The notes below the pieces were generated by a model that saw nothing but the letters and a program-made list of their open reading frames with translations, did no database searches and was not told the origin of the DNA. Of a stretch of 64,000 bases of DNA, positions 12,790-27,608 are shown one piece after another (position 1 is the first letter of the stretch; every line of letters begins with the position of its first letter). Source of the DNA: Trichuris trichiura (lineage: Eukaryota; Nematoda; Enoplea; Trichinellida; Trichuridae); NCBI GenBank assembly GCA_037903355.1, contig JBAJFE010000039.1, positions 806,001 to 870,000 of the forward strand, written 5' to 3'. The position numbers and the translations under genes are program-made.

Positions 12790-15700
12790 TGTAAATGTAG
12801 GGCTATTTTGAAGTTAAATTACCACTTAAAAATCAAGAATTACAGTTTTTTCAACTTTGATATTTCGACTTCACTTCTGCCTTTCGAGATAGCAATCTGA
12901 AGGAGGACAGTCGCTAGAGTAAATTACGTGACCATGCAAAACGCAATAGGCTTATAAAGAAACAATGGAATCATGGTTTGAAGCTCATCAAGTAGAATAA
13001 GTTGGCTGAACTTTGATGCCGCCCAGCTGGAAACTGTACAAGCAAATAATGGTTATGCAATTATTGCGCTTACGAAGGCAGTGGCAAAACTGTCACGGTA
13101 TCTCCTTGACCTTTGAAGCAGAACGTAAATAACCTCAAGATACTCGTGGCGCCCGTGATTGTTTGATCATCCTTTTCAGTTTAACAGAAGCTCTTTCGTG
13201 ATGACGATGAGGAATTAATTCTTCAATAAATGCTGGTCTTTTTCACTTTGCAGCACAAAGGAACGACAGTATTAATATCAATAACTCAAAAGTGGTACCA
13301 TTCCGACCACCAGGCATCCTTTTAACAAGATTAATGAGCCTTAATTAGCAATCAACCAGTAAGTTTACAAGTCGTGTTTCTTAAGCATGATGCCTATTGC
13401 ACCCTTCAGCGGGCAGAGATAGGTCTCAACAAGCTAAGAGAAGCGAAAAATTTTAAATACCCACTCATTCCCATACTTGCATTATGAAACATTACGCAAC
13501 ATAGCTTAACGACTGTCGTAAACATTTTGCATCAGTGCGGATAAACCAAGTCAGCTATGCCTGTGCTCAGCGTATTAGAAGAGAGAAAGAATAACGATCT
13601 TTCCGCTTGGTAACAGATGACGGTGATAAAATTTAACGACACCCGTCATGCATGAATCGCATACGTTTCAAGGTAAGTTTCATGCTTGCGCCTGAAGGAA
13701 TGTCAAGTGTCTTCCGAGCTTTGTTGGAATAGCGCCCAAAAATTGTAACTGCTGTGAGTATCTACGAGTATATTGCTAAACGACTGATGGACGCAAAAAG
13801 ACGAAAGGCAAAAATGTAAACTTTCGAAAGGTAGCTATAAAGTTCACTTGTTTTACCTGCCGCAATTCAAGATGTCCACAGAGCAATGCAGACCTTTTCA
13901 GTCGGCGGAGTTCCATAAGAGCAGCCTGACAGCAAGGTACGTTCACATGAAGGGCGGCGCCAGTCTGCTGTTCACTCTTTTGAATCAGCCGATCGTTCCC
14001 GCAAGAAGTAATGCTATCCTTTCTCCTTAAAGCGGGCATTTTTTTCCACAATGATAAAAGCGAAATATCGTCAGCTTAAAAGTTTGCGCTTACGCAGCTG
14101 TGTCACACTGCAAACAGTTTTTCTTTCCTTTAAACGTAGAATGAAGGCTCATCTTCTAAGCATTGGAAAATAGCCATGGACGTTGCCAGCACGTAATGAA
14201 AATTTAGCTTTCCGTAGTATCCTTCCGAAAGCCACTGGCGCGCAGTGACCAGGCGTCTGGAAAATTTGTGTTCCCCTAAATGGAGTAGCCGAAACGTGAG
14301 CTGTTAAATTTTGTTCCCACCGCAATTTTTCAATTAATTAGATTTTAAAATTTTTGGATTACAATGTTTCGTCAGTGCTTCCGACGATTTAAGCCAAAAA
14401 AGTCTAATTTGGAGAACGCATGTTGAATCAATAGGTTCGTCAGCCTAGTTGAGTTTTCGCGGTAAATTTAGGGCTGTTGTCTTCCGCTTAAAATATTATT
14501 ACCTCCAAATTCCAACAGATTTGCATAAATACCATGCATGCCTTTCTTTCTGTTCCTTACGCGAGAAGGTAAAGTACATTGCGACACATTGAAGCAAATT
14601 TGTTTGACCCTTATTTTGTGCATATCAACGAGAGAAACAGTAGCGGCTAGGGGAATTTAACCGGTACTTAGAAATGCAACTTGCTGCACTTTGCCCAACA
14701 TTTGCTTTGCCATTTCTCAAATGTCTGTCAAGCAAATGTTGGATAAATACCCAAAGTTGAGAAAAGTGGTTTTTTCTTTTCCGCGCGACATCAAGACTGG
14801 CATAACAGTTGACATAAGCATCAATGAGCGCTGGTTCATCAGCGCAACCGTTCTATATGCCCAGCCATCTGTCAGTTGAGGCACATGTAAAGTTCGCCTT
14901 CGGATCGTGATAATTTAAGTAAAAAGTTTTTTGCCGATTGAAAATTTATCGGCGCTACCTTGACAGGCCAGAAGTGAAAGTTAAACGCTACAGAGGCTAG
15001 TAGTTCCCAAGGTCATGCAAAAAATGAGTTCACTGCGAAAACCAGACTTATTTTCCCTGTTTGATCCCGTGCCGCCAAAAACAACCCAATGGTACTTAAG
15101 CAAAAACGAATTGCTTGCCGCAACACGAAGGATTTGCATACAATATTTTTTGTTCCCTCCGCACATTGGGTTACTTGGTCATCAACGAGTTTTCTTGCAC
15201 AGGTTTCTACAAGCAACTGTCCTTGGGGAGATATAGCTTCGTTACAGGTACGTTGGGAAACCGTGGGAAGAAGAGCCCGACAGACTTATTGAAAATGAAA
15301 GCGTTACATACTCACTTTCGAAGGACAGTTAACAGCAGTTCACCAATATTCCAGTGATTTTATTCTTAGTATTAACGGTTTCAACGAAGCAGAAGATGCC
15401 CTGCATTTAAGCAAAGTGCAAACGCCACTTTTGGGAAAATCTTATGCTCAACAACGACTGAAATTTTACATACTGGACTTTAGAGAGTGGTCTGATTTCT
15501 ACATACTCAATGGAATATTGAATGAATTAGATAATGCAAGCGGGTTAACCCTTCAAAGCTATTTTTTTCAGCGAATGTCCACAGCGCTTCATCTTCACTG
15601 CAACAAAATACCGTTGCATTCAGAGATGGGACCGTTCAGTGCCATCTGCAAAAATGGGTTAATCACATTCATTCTGTTAGTGCCATCATCAAATGATGGT

Positions 15701-18700
15701 CCGTTGGATCAAACTCGCGACACTCAAAAATCTGCTTTTGTTGCTTGAAGCGTTTTTGAAATATTTTTCTTGTATTACGGTCATTTTTTGTTTTCAAGTT
15801 TCTGCATTAAAAAGCGTAGGTCGTCCACGAGAAAACAACCCCTATCCTTGCTGCTAAGAAGTGGAAATAGAATTTCCAAACTGAAGAGTTATGAAAAACT
15901 AGACGGAAGCTAACGAAAGATTGCTTGTCGGCTTTTGCTTATCATTAGCGTGAATGGAACCGATCTTAAGATATGCTAAGATGATCAATCCTTAACCTTC
16001 TCTTCCAATCGCTGCTGCGAAAACGAACTGTCTCGTTTATCGACGTTATTTCATTTTTTAAAAATGGTGCTTTATTGTGACAGAGGTGCTACTGCAGGCA
16101 CTAACTTTCCAGCGCATGCAAAATCCCTTTCTGATCACCCTTCGAATTTTCATTAAAACAAAATACGCTAAGTAATCAGCAAAGAGATCATAAACGCCTT
16201 GTGATTCTCTGAAAATTAGCCACCAACAAATTTTTGCCAGTTTCTGCATTTTCAATGACGTTTCAATGTGGTAAGTAGCGACAATGATCCAAAGTTACCG
16301 GTAAAGAAACAACAGAGTATGCTTCATTAGCAACAGCCGTTCCCGCGCTTTGACATTGCTGCCCTGTACAGCTGCAACAGAAAGCTTGGAATTCTTAGTA
16401 TCAATAAAACGGATTAATTTAGGAGCTGAATGCTTTTCAGAATTACAAATCAAATTAACTGTATTAATGCGCGTGAGTTTTTCTACCTTCATGCTGGAAT
16501 GGTGCAGATGTCATCAAAATATATTTGCAACCTCTGTTCTCATGATAAATAGCTTCTACAAGATTCTATTTTTTCAAATACGTCGGCTGCTTTTATTAGT
16601 AAGTTATTAACACGTAATATATAGTCTAAAAGTTGGATTGGAATTACGTTGAAAACACTCTTCTTTACGGACATACGAAATTCCAGAACAGTTGACAGAA
16701 GTACGGAAGTCAGCTGCAGTTTATGAAGTGCGACAGTATGTATACGTTTGCATTTTTATGCAGCATCCGCAGTCGTGAAATGGAATAGAAATTATACACT
16801 CATTTTGAAAGCTGCTTGCAGTGCAGGTTTCTTGATTGTGTGCATTGTTGTTCAGCGCGAGATTGCGGCGATTTGTTAACGCAAAACAGGAGAAAGAAAA
16901 ATCAAGCAGCAACTGTGCGAACAAACATCGCACAAATTTTTGATGCTTCAACAATGATGCTTTAGAAAGTGTGACACTGACATAATCTGACAAGCAAAGA
17001 CATCCACCGACCAACATTTTGATACTTCTGCGCAAAAACCTGTTTAAATTTTGCATGTTTTCACGCAACTGAACTGCTCAGATGATTAGAAAAAAATTAG
17101 CATAAATGCAGATTAAAGAGCGCGTCTTATCATGCTTTCTGCATTTACGCGTTCGCCGATAAAACTAGAAGGTTCAGCTCGCATGCCGTCTTACAGTGAG
17201 CAATGAACTTGAGAAGCTTTAACGTTTTAAATTACAGTTAAACTGGTAGGCATTCCTTGCTGCAATAAAGGTATTAACGCATTACACAGACTTTTACGAG
17301 CCGACAAATATGGATACATTAACATTACAGGATAGCATTATGCTTAGCAGCAAATGTTGGTCAAAGCAGGGACTATCGAGAATGTTTTGAAAAAGCATTG
17401 CAAAAAAAGATTATCAAAGCTGTGATTAGTCGCGCTAGAAGCGCTTTGTGACCAAATGTAAACAGCTTTATAAAATTAGTTATTAAAACGTAATAACTGT
17501 GACTGCTGTTTTCGTGTTTTCGAATTTACCAGCTTTCGACCGTCAATGGCACTGGGCAAGTTTTTTCAAAAACCTTTGGGCTCACTGCGGATGCAGCAAG
17601 AAAAAACAATTAGTGTAAACAGTAAACTTTAAATTTAAGCACTGAAGTCCGAACGCAATTCACGACTTCACTTTTATACAGTGGGATCTTTAAGTCCATG
17701 ACCTTCGCGCATGATACAATTGGACCCTCTTAGTTGACCCAGTTTTTTCTTTTAGGATCAGCCCTACGTTTTCAAATTTCTTGATACAATATTACATATT
17801 GAATGCGAGTTTTATGAAGCGACATACACATTGAAGAAGTACAAAAAAATACCGAAGCTTTCGAGTGTCTTTTTGACCTGTCCTGAGCGGAAGAATAGGA
17901 TAGTCAATACTACATTGCTAAGTATATTAATTATACTATGCTGACAAATGCTGCTTTTATCACACATCTATGTATCACTTCTGCTACCTGGCTTTTTCTG
18001 GCAGTGTAAGTGCCTAGTTTTTTAATGAAGTTAATGCTATGCAATGCTTAGCAATGGTTACAGGTGATTCCTTGAGAAAGAGCGTTTGAGCAGGATAGGC
18101 TGACTATGACACCCTTGGTTTGGTTTCTTTTATCAAAACTGGGTATGCTCATAACTACTTAACCGTCAACTCTCTAAGAGAAGAAAAAGTGTATAAAATA
18201 GGAGGTGAACAATTCATTGGCATGAAACATCAGAAACCAATCGTACTACGAGGAGTGCTTATCTCTGTTGAGCAATTTAAGTCATAAGGAGCGTTTATAT
18301 TATTACTGGTCTTGCAGCACTCTCAATAGTAAAAATTTTGAACACTTCAATTTTTCTTCAAAATGACGTTCGGAAGTTAAAAATGGCATGCTGTTAATCA
18401 TGGCTATGCCCACGTGATGACTATTCCGAACAGCGTACAGCGGAAAGTAGCATATGTCAAGTGGTGTATTCTTGGTTCACTATTAGTCTACTTTGCTTAC
18501 TATAATGTATTCATTTTTTTCTTGTAAAGCATGACAAACCTGTTTCGCTAGTCTCTAAGTATAGTTGCAGTTTATTCAATTTGAACGACAGACAAACTTT
18601 TTCTAAATCCAGGTGGAACAGCTGAACGACGAAAACGCCTCATCAAATGCTTGCTGCTGTAAACTTTTCATTCAATTCGACTGCCATAAATGCCGTTACA

Positions 18701-21700
18701 TTCGCAATCTGATTCTAGCTTCGGAGAACTTCTGCGCTTCATTGACAGCTGCTAAAGGCTGCTGGTGCTTTAATCTTAAGAATTTAAAAAAACGATCACT
18801 CATAAGTTTTAACGTCTCTCTCAGAGTTGAAAAAATTAATCCACTACGAAACTGAGTCAGAGGAGCTGTCAACAATGAACCAAATAACCCCACCTTCCGC
18901 CTACTAGCCTAACGTTTCCTTTGTATCAATACTACCGAGGTCGTCTGGACATCCTGTCAGCTGATTTACTAAACAGTTTCATTTCTCCCAACTTTGCAAA
19001 ACTTTGTCAAAGAGCAGTTCATCCGCCCACGTACAGCTCCCCAGTGCCAACTGGCTCTTGGAGCAAAAACGGGCTGTTCAACAATTGCATGTGTTTGCTG
19101 GCGAGCTTGAGACAACGTGACGATTTCCGTTGTTCAGCAGATGCGTAAAAAGTCGATTGATCTTCTTCGAACGTGTTGCTAAAAATGAGATTAGCAGTTC
19201 GAGTTCAATTACTAAAACCGTGAGCAGCTCCGGCTAAGGATAATTATAATTTTTCCGCTGCTTCAAGTGCCTATGAAGCTTCGCTGATCCTTGGCACAAT
19301 TCCTATTGTCTCCTTCCAATATACGTGCATATATGAAACCAGCAAATTACTTGCAGCCTTATCAGCAGTTTCGAGTAAGCGCATTCACGCCAACCAACCC
19401 ATGGTTGAATTGACTCAGCAGTCAAACAACGTTTTCAATTAGCCATTAAGAGTCACGATGATTCATTGGTGACGGCAAACTCGACAACAAAGAGTTAACA
19501 GTACACTTTTGTTCTCCATGAAACGATCGATGGCGGCAACGATGGATCATATATCCCGTCATTATCCATTCGAAAACTGCACGCGTGTAAATCTAGCTTT
19601 GCTGTTGGAAACACAGTCTCCTGCTTTTGTAGCGACGATTCATTATCCAAATTATCGCTCGTTAGGCTCTTACGAACATGCGCAGATTACGTAATGCATT
19701 GTCAGTACCGGTTGCCTAATTATACTTATACTACAGATACAAGCTAAGCCGTTATGCTTAAAAGTTGCTAATGCATAAAGCAGCCTATTTGCGAAAGCTC
19801 CTCATTCTCAACATGTTTATTGCGACTTGTGCTTCATGAAACTGCATGCTTTTCTTTTGACTGAACTATTGTGGCGTTATTTCCAGTCATTGGTGGCTTT
19901 CAACAGTGCGACCATTTTTAAAAACTTCAGGTAACCGCAATTGTACAAAGTTTTTTTCCGGTCTGATTAATAATGTTCGCTATTCACTGGACGAATTTAA
20001 AATAATTAGTTAGACTGCAACAAGAATGCCGAGCAAGGTTGAACATGTAATTTTTTAGTTAATGCGCCTTTTCATCCTACTGTGTAGTTGTCAGTGGGTT
20101 TACAATTCAAGCGATATGATGAATGGGCTTTGTAAAAAATAAAGCCTGCAACAATTCAGCATGTTTTAGGTGTTAGTTAGTTTTGACATATTCCAACATA
20201 GGGTTCGTCGCTTAGGAGATTAAATGAAGCACAGAACCTTTCGGCCGGTGAGATTCAGCCATTTTAGCCAGCAACGATTATCACTAGCCGCTCATATTAT
20301 GTTCACGCAAAATCGTCCTTCGTTAGATCCTTTCAAAGAGACGCGCTGAGGGATTATAAAAGTATAAACTGCGTGATTGGGAAATCTTATTTGCATCAAG
20401 CAGCCAAGTATACAAAGAATGCATATTCGATTAGTGGAAATGGTTTGAACTTTGCGCATGCCAGCGTTGAGAATAACTTCTTGCTGACTTTTGCTAGCAT
20501 CTTCAACAACTTGTCAAATCAAAAAGCTGCAGGGACTGTCTGATTTCAGCCACATTTGGTAAAGCTGACCTACTGTTAGCATTACGGAAAGGAGGCCAAA
20601 AGGCAGTCAAACAACGATAGCCCATATAAACTTCCTTCAATTTGATGATAGGCATCGGGGAAACAGAATTTGCAAGTTTGACCAGCATATTACGGTTTGC
20701 TGGATGGAGGATGGTCGCCAGAGCGCGGTTTCTAGTCAGCCTAATAAGGATAGGTAAAGCTTTCCTTCTTTTTCGTCTGCTCACGTTGAGGAAGCAACAT
20801 TAAGCCGGAAATTGATTACGTAGCAAAGAAATAGATGATGGCTGTCAGTGAAAGTCGACTGGCGAAAAACAACCCATTGCCCATCCATCGTCTGCCGGCA
20901 GAGTCGGTGGGTAAGGGCAAAAAATTAGCGAGAAAATGATGCCCAGGCAAATGTGTTCTTGGCACAATTTTCAAACTGCTTCGTCCTGAGACGAGGCCGA
21001 AAAACGTCAACCGTTGAAAGCGGGAAAGGCCCACCATTACGAAAATTTTCTGCGTGCCATCGTCCGTCGGGACGACGGGCTGTTCAATCATTCCCCCGTC
21101 CAGGTCTACGAGGGTGCGTCGGCGTTGCACTAAAAAATGACTCACGGAAGAGCTGAACAACAGGAGGAAGCCTTCATCTAAATCTCGGAATTCCTTGCCG
21201 ACTGCAAGCAGCGAATGTTTCTTGCCCGAAAACACGGCAGCAGCAACCTGAAAAGGGGCAATTGTTTGGCCCCACCGACTGATCCATCTCTTTTTTCAGA
21301 AGAAGGAGACCGCGAAATTGCCAACTTCTTCCTGGCGCTCCCAGACTGCCAGGTTGACCACTTTCAACAAAACGAACTGCCCGCAGCGGTCGTCGTCACG
21401 TAAACGTATGAGAACAAGATTGAACAAATTGCGCCATTAGCAAGTGATGGCAATTTCATTATTCAGCAAGTTGTTCCATGCCAACTACCATCACTCAACC
21501 GCCATTCGCAACATTGCCAAGAATGAGATTACTGATTAGCTGCAAGTCTCCGCTGCGCACTATTTGATAGCCTTTCTGTGCGAAAATGGAATAGTGCTAC
21601 TTTGTAGTCGCCTCTCAGCGGTCGGTCATTCCTTGCAACAAGTGCGCCAATAACTGTAATACAATCCTGCCTGTTGAAGCGACAAGATTTTTAATTTAAA

Positions 21701-24700
21701 AAAAGCGCCAATGCATCCTATTCGTTCTCAGAAACTGAGCACGTTGAAAATAGCCTTTAAGAGCTCAAAGGTCGTAGAGTTGCCTACAGGTTGCATACGA
21801 CATATCCTTGTCGCTTGGGTGAACTCTCAAGGGGAAACAGTTGAAGCTTACGAAATGTTTTACGGTATTTCTACTATGGCCGAATGCCCTCGGTGGAAAA
21901 AATTCAGGTTTCGCTAGTCCAAGCAACGGATAATTCCGCTCGTCGCCATGAGTAGACAGTGCCAACAAAGGCAGCTGTGCTATGAAGTTTTTCGTATTTT
22001 CCTTTGATAGCTTCGGCCGAAAGTCCAAGGCGAAATTGCGAATTGGTTGTTTTTATTTTCACGCTTGCACTTGCCCAGCGAAGGTCTGTTGTCAAAGAAA
22101 AAACCGGAAAACAGCGTCAAGTCGGTGAAACACCGGACAGACAATTTAGCGGACATTCGTAGAAAGGTTGGGCAAATGTTTTATGCTCCCTTGCCTAGGG
22201 CGCCAGTGTTTTGACCAGGCGACAGCTCTGGGAGGCGCAGCGGGTGACGCGCGAACTGTTTTCACCTTCGAAATTTCAACGGTAACCAGTTTGCCGGTTC
22301 GCCAGTGGCGACCGGATCGGCGGTTCGTGCGCTTTTTCTTCCAATTTCTTCCGCAAGGCGGCCGGAAAGCCTTAAGCGTGAGGCCAACCGGTTGCCACGG
22401 TTGCTTCTAATTGAACCCACTCCGGAGCTTCCGCTTTGTCGCGACTGTTGATTCTACTACCTTAAACCACGCTGGGTGCCCGCCGAGGCGAGGTGAGGCG
22501 TTGCGCACTTTGAGCGACTTAGTGATTCAGCGGCATTTCGTCGAACGCTTGGTAAGACAGAATGTGGTCTAAGTGGCTTTTTTGATCTTCTCCAGGGCGA
22601 CATCCTGTTCTTGGCAAGGGTTCGTTTACAAAGGCGAACTCCTATTGCTCATTATTTTTGATCAGGGCAGGATACATTTGATTGCAGCGACCGTACGACC
22701 ATTGAAGGGCCGCCAGTTCGCCGTGTCCACATTTGGCTGCGAAAGTAAGGTTTAGTAGCATGCGAAGCGTTTCAGCAAATCGCCGTTATCCTTTCAAAAG
22801 GCTATTCATGCTTGAAGCTTCTTGATCAAGCACGCTAGACGAACAGAGACAGCTAGAGGGATTGTTCAATTTGCAGAGCTTTATCCATTTTTGCCCTCTC
22901 GCTTAACGTGGGACAAGCAATGCTTGGTTATTTATTCAGCCGTTACGCGCAACCGCAGTTCCCCATTGATAAGTCAAATTTTCTATCCGTAAAGGACCTA
23001 TCGGCTTTGCTTGTAACCTTCCGAGGCAATAAAGCTTTTTCCCGCGGGAAGTAGGAGCTGAAAATGTCCCAAGAGTTATTGCATTGTGTACGGCTGCGCG
23101 AGAAGTGAGCAGCTCTACGCGAAAAGTTCCGTCGGAGTTTCCGCACCTGCCTCATCGTCGTAGGTAGCCGACTCGCACCTGATGTATCGTATTTCCATTC
23201 ATTGACTTGCAATTCATCTTTCCTGCGGCAGGAGCATTCTATCGGTATGTATTACACCTATCCAGCTGAATTAAATGTATACTGCCAACCTGACGCAAAG
23301 CCGACATTGTACAGTTTGAACGTTGGTCATAGTCGTAGTGATAAAATTCAGCCCTTTCACCTTCTGTAGTGTACAGATGATGTAGCTGCCGTCAATAGAG
23401 GCATTGTGGAGGGGCAGTCGCCGAATAAAACGGACCTACATGATTAGTGGAAGCATATGCTATGCACGACGGTGAGCAGGCATTCGTTCGCCTTTTGCCG
23501 GCGCCGCGTGTGCCGACTGACACGCAGAAATAGTGTTGGCAAAAAAGAAACCAAATATCCCTACTCGTCCTTCGCCTTCTAATTCCTGAGGACTTGTTGC
23601 GTGCGCACGCGCGCTTCGAGCAATCTCTGCTGTCCGGTACTCCTCCTTTGCTGTCAGTTGGCGAATCGTCGCTGACGGCAGACGCGGGCTAGTCATTACG
23701 AACCCTATCGCCGGAGACTTGAACTTCCAATCATCATTTGCACGCCGTGGCTAAGTTCAATGCTGCCGCCGCCTTGGCTTAGGCTCATCTCCAAGCGAAG
23801 TTCAAAAGAGCGAATAGAAAGGAACGTCACAACCGTATATCTTAAAGACCTTTTCCCGTCGACGCGCTAATATCCGCGCCTCGCTAATGACTGGATGATT
23901 CTGGCATCTCTGCCATTTGGCTTTTCTTCTCTTGCCGCCATTCTATTGGTCCGGCATTTATGAGAGCGCATCGGCAGGCATACTTCATGGAATCGAAATG
24001 CCTCTGCCGTCCCGTTGAACGTCTTTAGCACCGCTGTTCGCTTTGACCAGCTTTTCGACGTTTTCAGAACCTGGACGCTGGGTATCGATGAGGCCGCTTG
24101 CCTCGACCAGAGGGAGCGTCGTCTTTGCCACTGCCCTTGGAGCCTTGCTGTCATTGCTCGTCGAAACAGGTAGAATATTAATATCTTTAAATAAGCTATC
24201 GTTTCATCTTATATTCTCATCCGTGGACAGCATACATGTCTTTCATTACCCTACGGCTCGTCTATTTTCGTAAGCTAACAGTTCGAACAGCCGGTTGGCA
24301 TTTTGAAATTAGGCTGTCGCCTTTTTTAGCGCTGCTTCCTTCTTCAATAAGCATTTTTGCCTCAAAGCCGCCAGTGATGCGTGGGTTGAAAAAGCCGCTC
24401 GCTGGTGCCGCTGGGCTCGCCACCTTGTGCCAACTAAGCCCGCCGGAGAGCGCGCGGCTGCTTCTAGAAATTGTTGCGTTTTTTGATCGTTTTCGCAATA
24501 ACAACTGCGATCTCGCCAGTCTGCTAGCACCGTCGGCGACCGTTGCTGTAGCTGACAGACGGGTGTCCGAACAAGGCGGCGGTCGGTTAGTGCCGGTCGA
24601 CTTTGCCTCTTTTTCTCTTTTTTTATTAATCATAATTTATGCACGCCGACAGGCACGAATGTTTGTTCGAGACATCAGTCCCACTTCCGGAACGCGTAAA

Positions 24701-27608
24701 TGATGGCCAAGTTAATTGTCGCTCAGAGGTATTGTCCCTTGGCGCATCACTTCCGTTGCCGCGCAGACGAAGCCGGTAGTGATCCCGCCATAGGAAAAAG
24801 TGTAATTGAACGGAGTCGACTCTATAAACCATCCCGCTTTATTGCCTCCTTAGAGTGCTTTAAATGCGACAGCACCTTTTTCCCGTGAAAAGCTTGGCAG
24901 CTCTGTGTCTGTTCCATCTCTGCACAAATGGATGATTGAGGAGGTGAGTCGCGCTTCGTTTGGTCGGACGCGCGTTCACCTTGGCTGCCGACAGTTGCTA
25001 CGGATAAAACAATTCAGAGGTTGTCGTTGACAACAAGCAGCTTAATGGAGAAAGTGACCTACTGGCCATTGTCAGCTACGTTATGGTCAGTAATCACGCT
25101 GATAAGCTTGAGTGTGGAAAAGTCCCAAACTGTGTGCAAACAAAACAAACTTATGCTCAAAAACTGAAGCTTTGCATTGCGTAAGGCATTTGTCCTCCGT
25201 AAGTTTAGCAAATAGCTCATACTGAGTAGGCATGAAGTGATAATGTTCGAATTGATTGGTCTCTTTCTCATACCTGATCGCTAAAGGTACGCAATCTTGA
25301 ATGTATTTTTTGAGCATGCCAAAAGACCCAAATGTTGATTCATTCAAAGTAGTGATTCATTGCAATGATTTACGGCCGCTCGGCGTTCAGCCAAATGAAT
25401 GTATGAATGGGAAATTGATCGTTGACCGCGCGTCGCGGTTCGTTCGGGTAGATGTTTTCCGTTCGTTAAGTTGGGCTGCAATGGCAGGGTCGCTTCTTGC
25501 GCTAAAGCGAGTTAGCAAGCTTCCGGCCTGCAGTAAACAACTACGGAAAACAGCAAGAGCATGCTGGCCGAGCCGGCTGTTACCACTCGGCAAGAAAAGA
25601 CATTTTCTGTCACAGGCAAGCAGTTCTCATTTGTTCTCCTTTTGCTGTTTGGATACCGCTTCCCTGGACAAGGCCTCGAATTGCACCTGTTTAACTCGGG
25701 ATGCTGCCAAAGGGTGTCAACAAGGTTTTTATATGACAATCAAATTGAACAATACGTCTCCCCTATTGCTTATTCAACGCCAAGGAGACGACGCTCGCCC
25801 AAATGGGTCCACTTTAAGCAAGCAACAAATCTTCACACTCCTCATTTTCCTAAAAGCCCTCTCTTCTTCTTCTTTCATGAACGTCATTTTAATTCCCGAT
25901 TGAATTCTATTTTAAAGATAAAAATTTGTAAACAGGCAGCCGAGGTCGAGAGCAACGGCGAAGCAACAGCAATTGAGTAATTGCCTGAGGAAGGTTGAAA
26001 AGTCTTACGAACAGAACAAGCGGAAAGAATCATCGATACACTTTTTGCAGTTTCGCCCAAAAGATTCCAGCGGAACTGCATTGCAAGTTAAGGCAAATAA
26101 ATCCTTTTGGCGTCGTTGGCTGGCGATTTTTTTCGCGCGGGAAGAAACCCGCCCGAACTATCTTTGCTAATTCCGGCATCCTGCTAGACGACGATTGATA
26201 CGGGATAAAGCGAGTGGCCATCATAGGCAGCTGTCATCGCCATGTGGCCGTATAAATAAAATTTGCATAAATTTGCGTTACCTACATGTTAAAAAGGCAT
26301 TTTTGCTCTTCCGATGAAGTTTAGGCAAAAGTAGAACACAATTAGGCGCCTAGTTGAAAAAACCGTTGACCTAACGTTGGCTGAGCAGTTTGACGAAACG
26401 TTCTTTTTTTAAAGAATTTACAGAATGTGTACCATCTTAACTACTTCGCATATGCGAGCTTTAAGGAATGTTCGACGACTGCTGCGCGCTGAAAGGACGA
26501 AGACGAACTTTGGCTATCCCTTCAAATGAGTAGTTCGGCAGTGAAATGAGTCGCTCGCGTTGTTTAAAGTTAAAATTACATTTTGCGTAGTTCATCATTT
26601 ACTGACGACCAGACGCGGCATAAAAGAGCGGGGTTTGTATGGCAACATAAAAACAAACTGTTACAGTGGGAAGAAGTACCGCCGATCTTCTACGATGCCC
26701 AAATTTGGCCTTAATAAACAAATAAGTGTTTTGGCTGAATTATTGGCACAGTATAGTTCAGTGGGGCTCATGTACGGTCGGTCCGTTACGAAGAACGAGC
26801 GAATTATTTTTGGCGGAAGCAAAAAATTCCATTGCTGAATTAAGCTGCGTAAGGCAACAGTTTCACAGGTATTTATTTGAAGCCTGTTTATTCAATTGGA
26901 TCTTCCATTGATGTTCAGTGCCAATATTAGTGCCTCTCGGTCGTAAGATGCCGCATATGGAAACAATATAAGTTACCAACTTTTTATGAAGCTCTTCTAG
27001 TCGTACACAATTAGCAAGTTAGCTTACAGAGTTGCTTTTGCAACAGCATACTGATGGGCGCCTGGAAATCATAGTGATCATCGTCAAAAGCAGCAGCAGC
27101 TAGATCAACACTGCTTGCGGCGGTCTGCTTAGCAAGTTGCTCGCCCGACCAGCATTAACAGCATACTAGCCGCTTTTCGAAGGTATGTAGTGTATCGCAT
27201 GTCAGTTAGCGGTCGATTTCGGCAGACAGCTGGACGATAGCAAGTCAATTATTCAGTTTCTCGTGAAATGTCTCACACGCAACTGGATAGATGTTGGGCA
27301 AGCAAATACAATTTACCAAACGTTGAAAACTGACTTGTTTATTTTGAAACTTCTATAGAATTACATTGAACTCTTACTTAAGCAAACATTGTATCTATTA
27401 GCATTGACATTGGAGATATCTATGGCTAAAGGATTCGAGCCGACGCAACACAGGGGCCTTAACTCGAAAGAGGTGACCACTTGTTGCCTCGGAATAGAAA
27501 AACGCAAACGTTGCGGTTCGGGGCCCATTATTTGATGTGTAGCTTTGTTCGTTCGTACAGTTGTTTACGATAAAGTAAAATTAGCTAAATTTCCTTGTGT
27601 TATTTTAG
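12790..27608. other. gene desert with GC-rich open patches
   Basis: About 15 kb without a gene I can name. It is mostly AT-rich with scattered short frames. GC-rich patches with longer open frames on both strands occur around 20.8-21.4, 21.7-22.5, 23.4-24.9 and 25.4-26.2 kb. None shows a known domain, and I could not chain any into a phase-consistent multi-exon model. The missing 5' exon (signal peptide) of the integrin-like gene should lie somewhere upstream of 27609, but I could not identify it. Confidence 0.4.

Noticed and set aside
15015..15748. Plus-strand frames of 73-110 codons
   Set aside because: They lack recognisable motifs or phase-compatible splice sites and are near chance length for 64 kb in six frames.
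25301..25980. Overlapping plus-strand frames of 200 and 139 codons
   Set aside because: Composition is irregular, with no domain, no splice-consistent partners and equally open neighbouring frames; the locus lies in a GC-rich patch where long random frames are expected.
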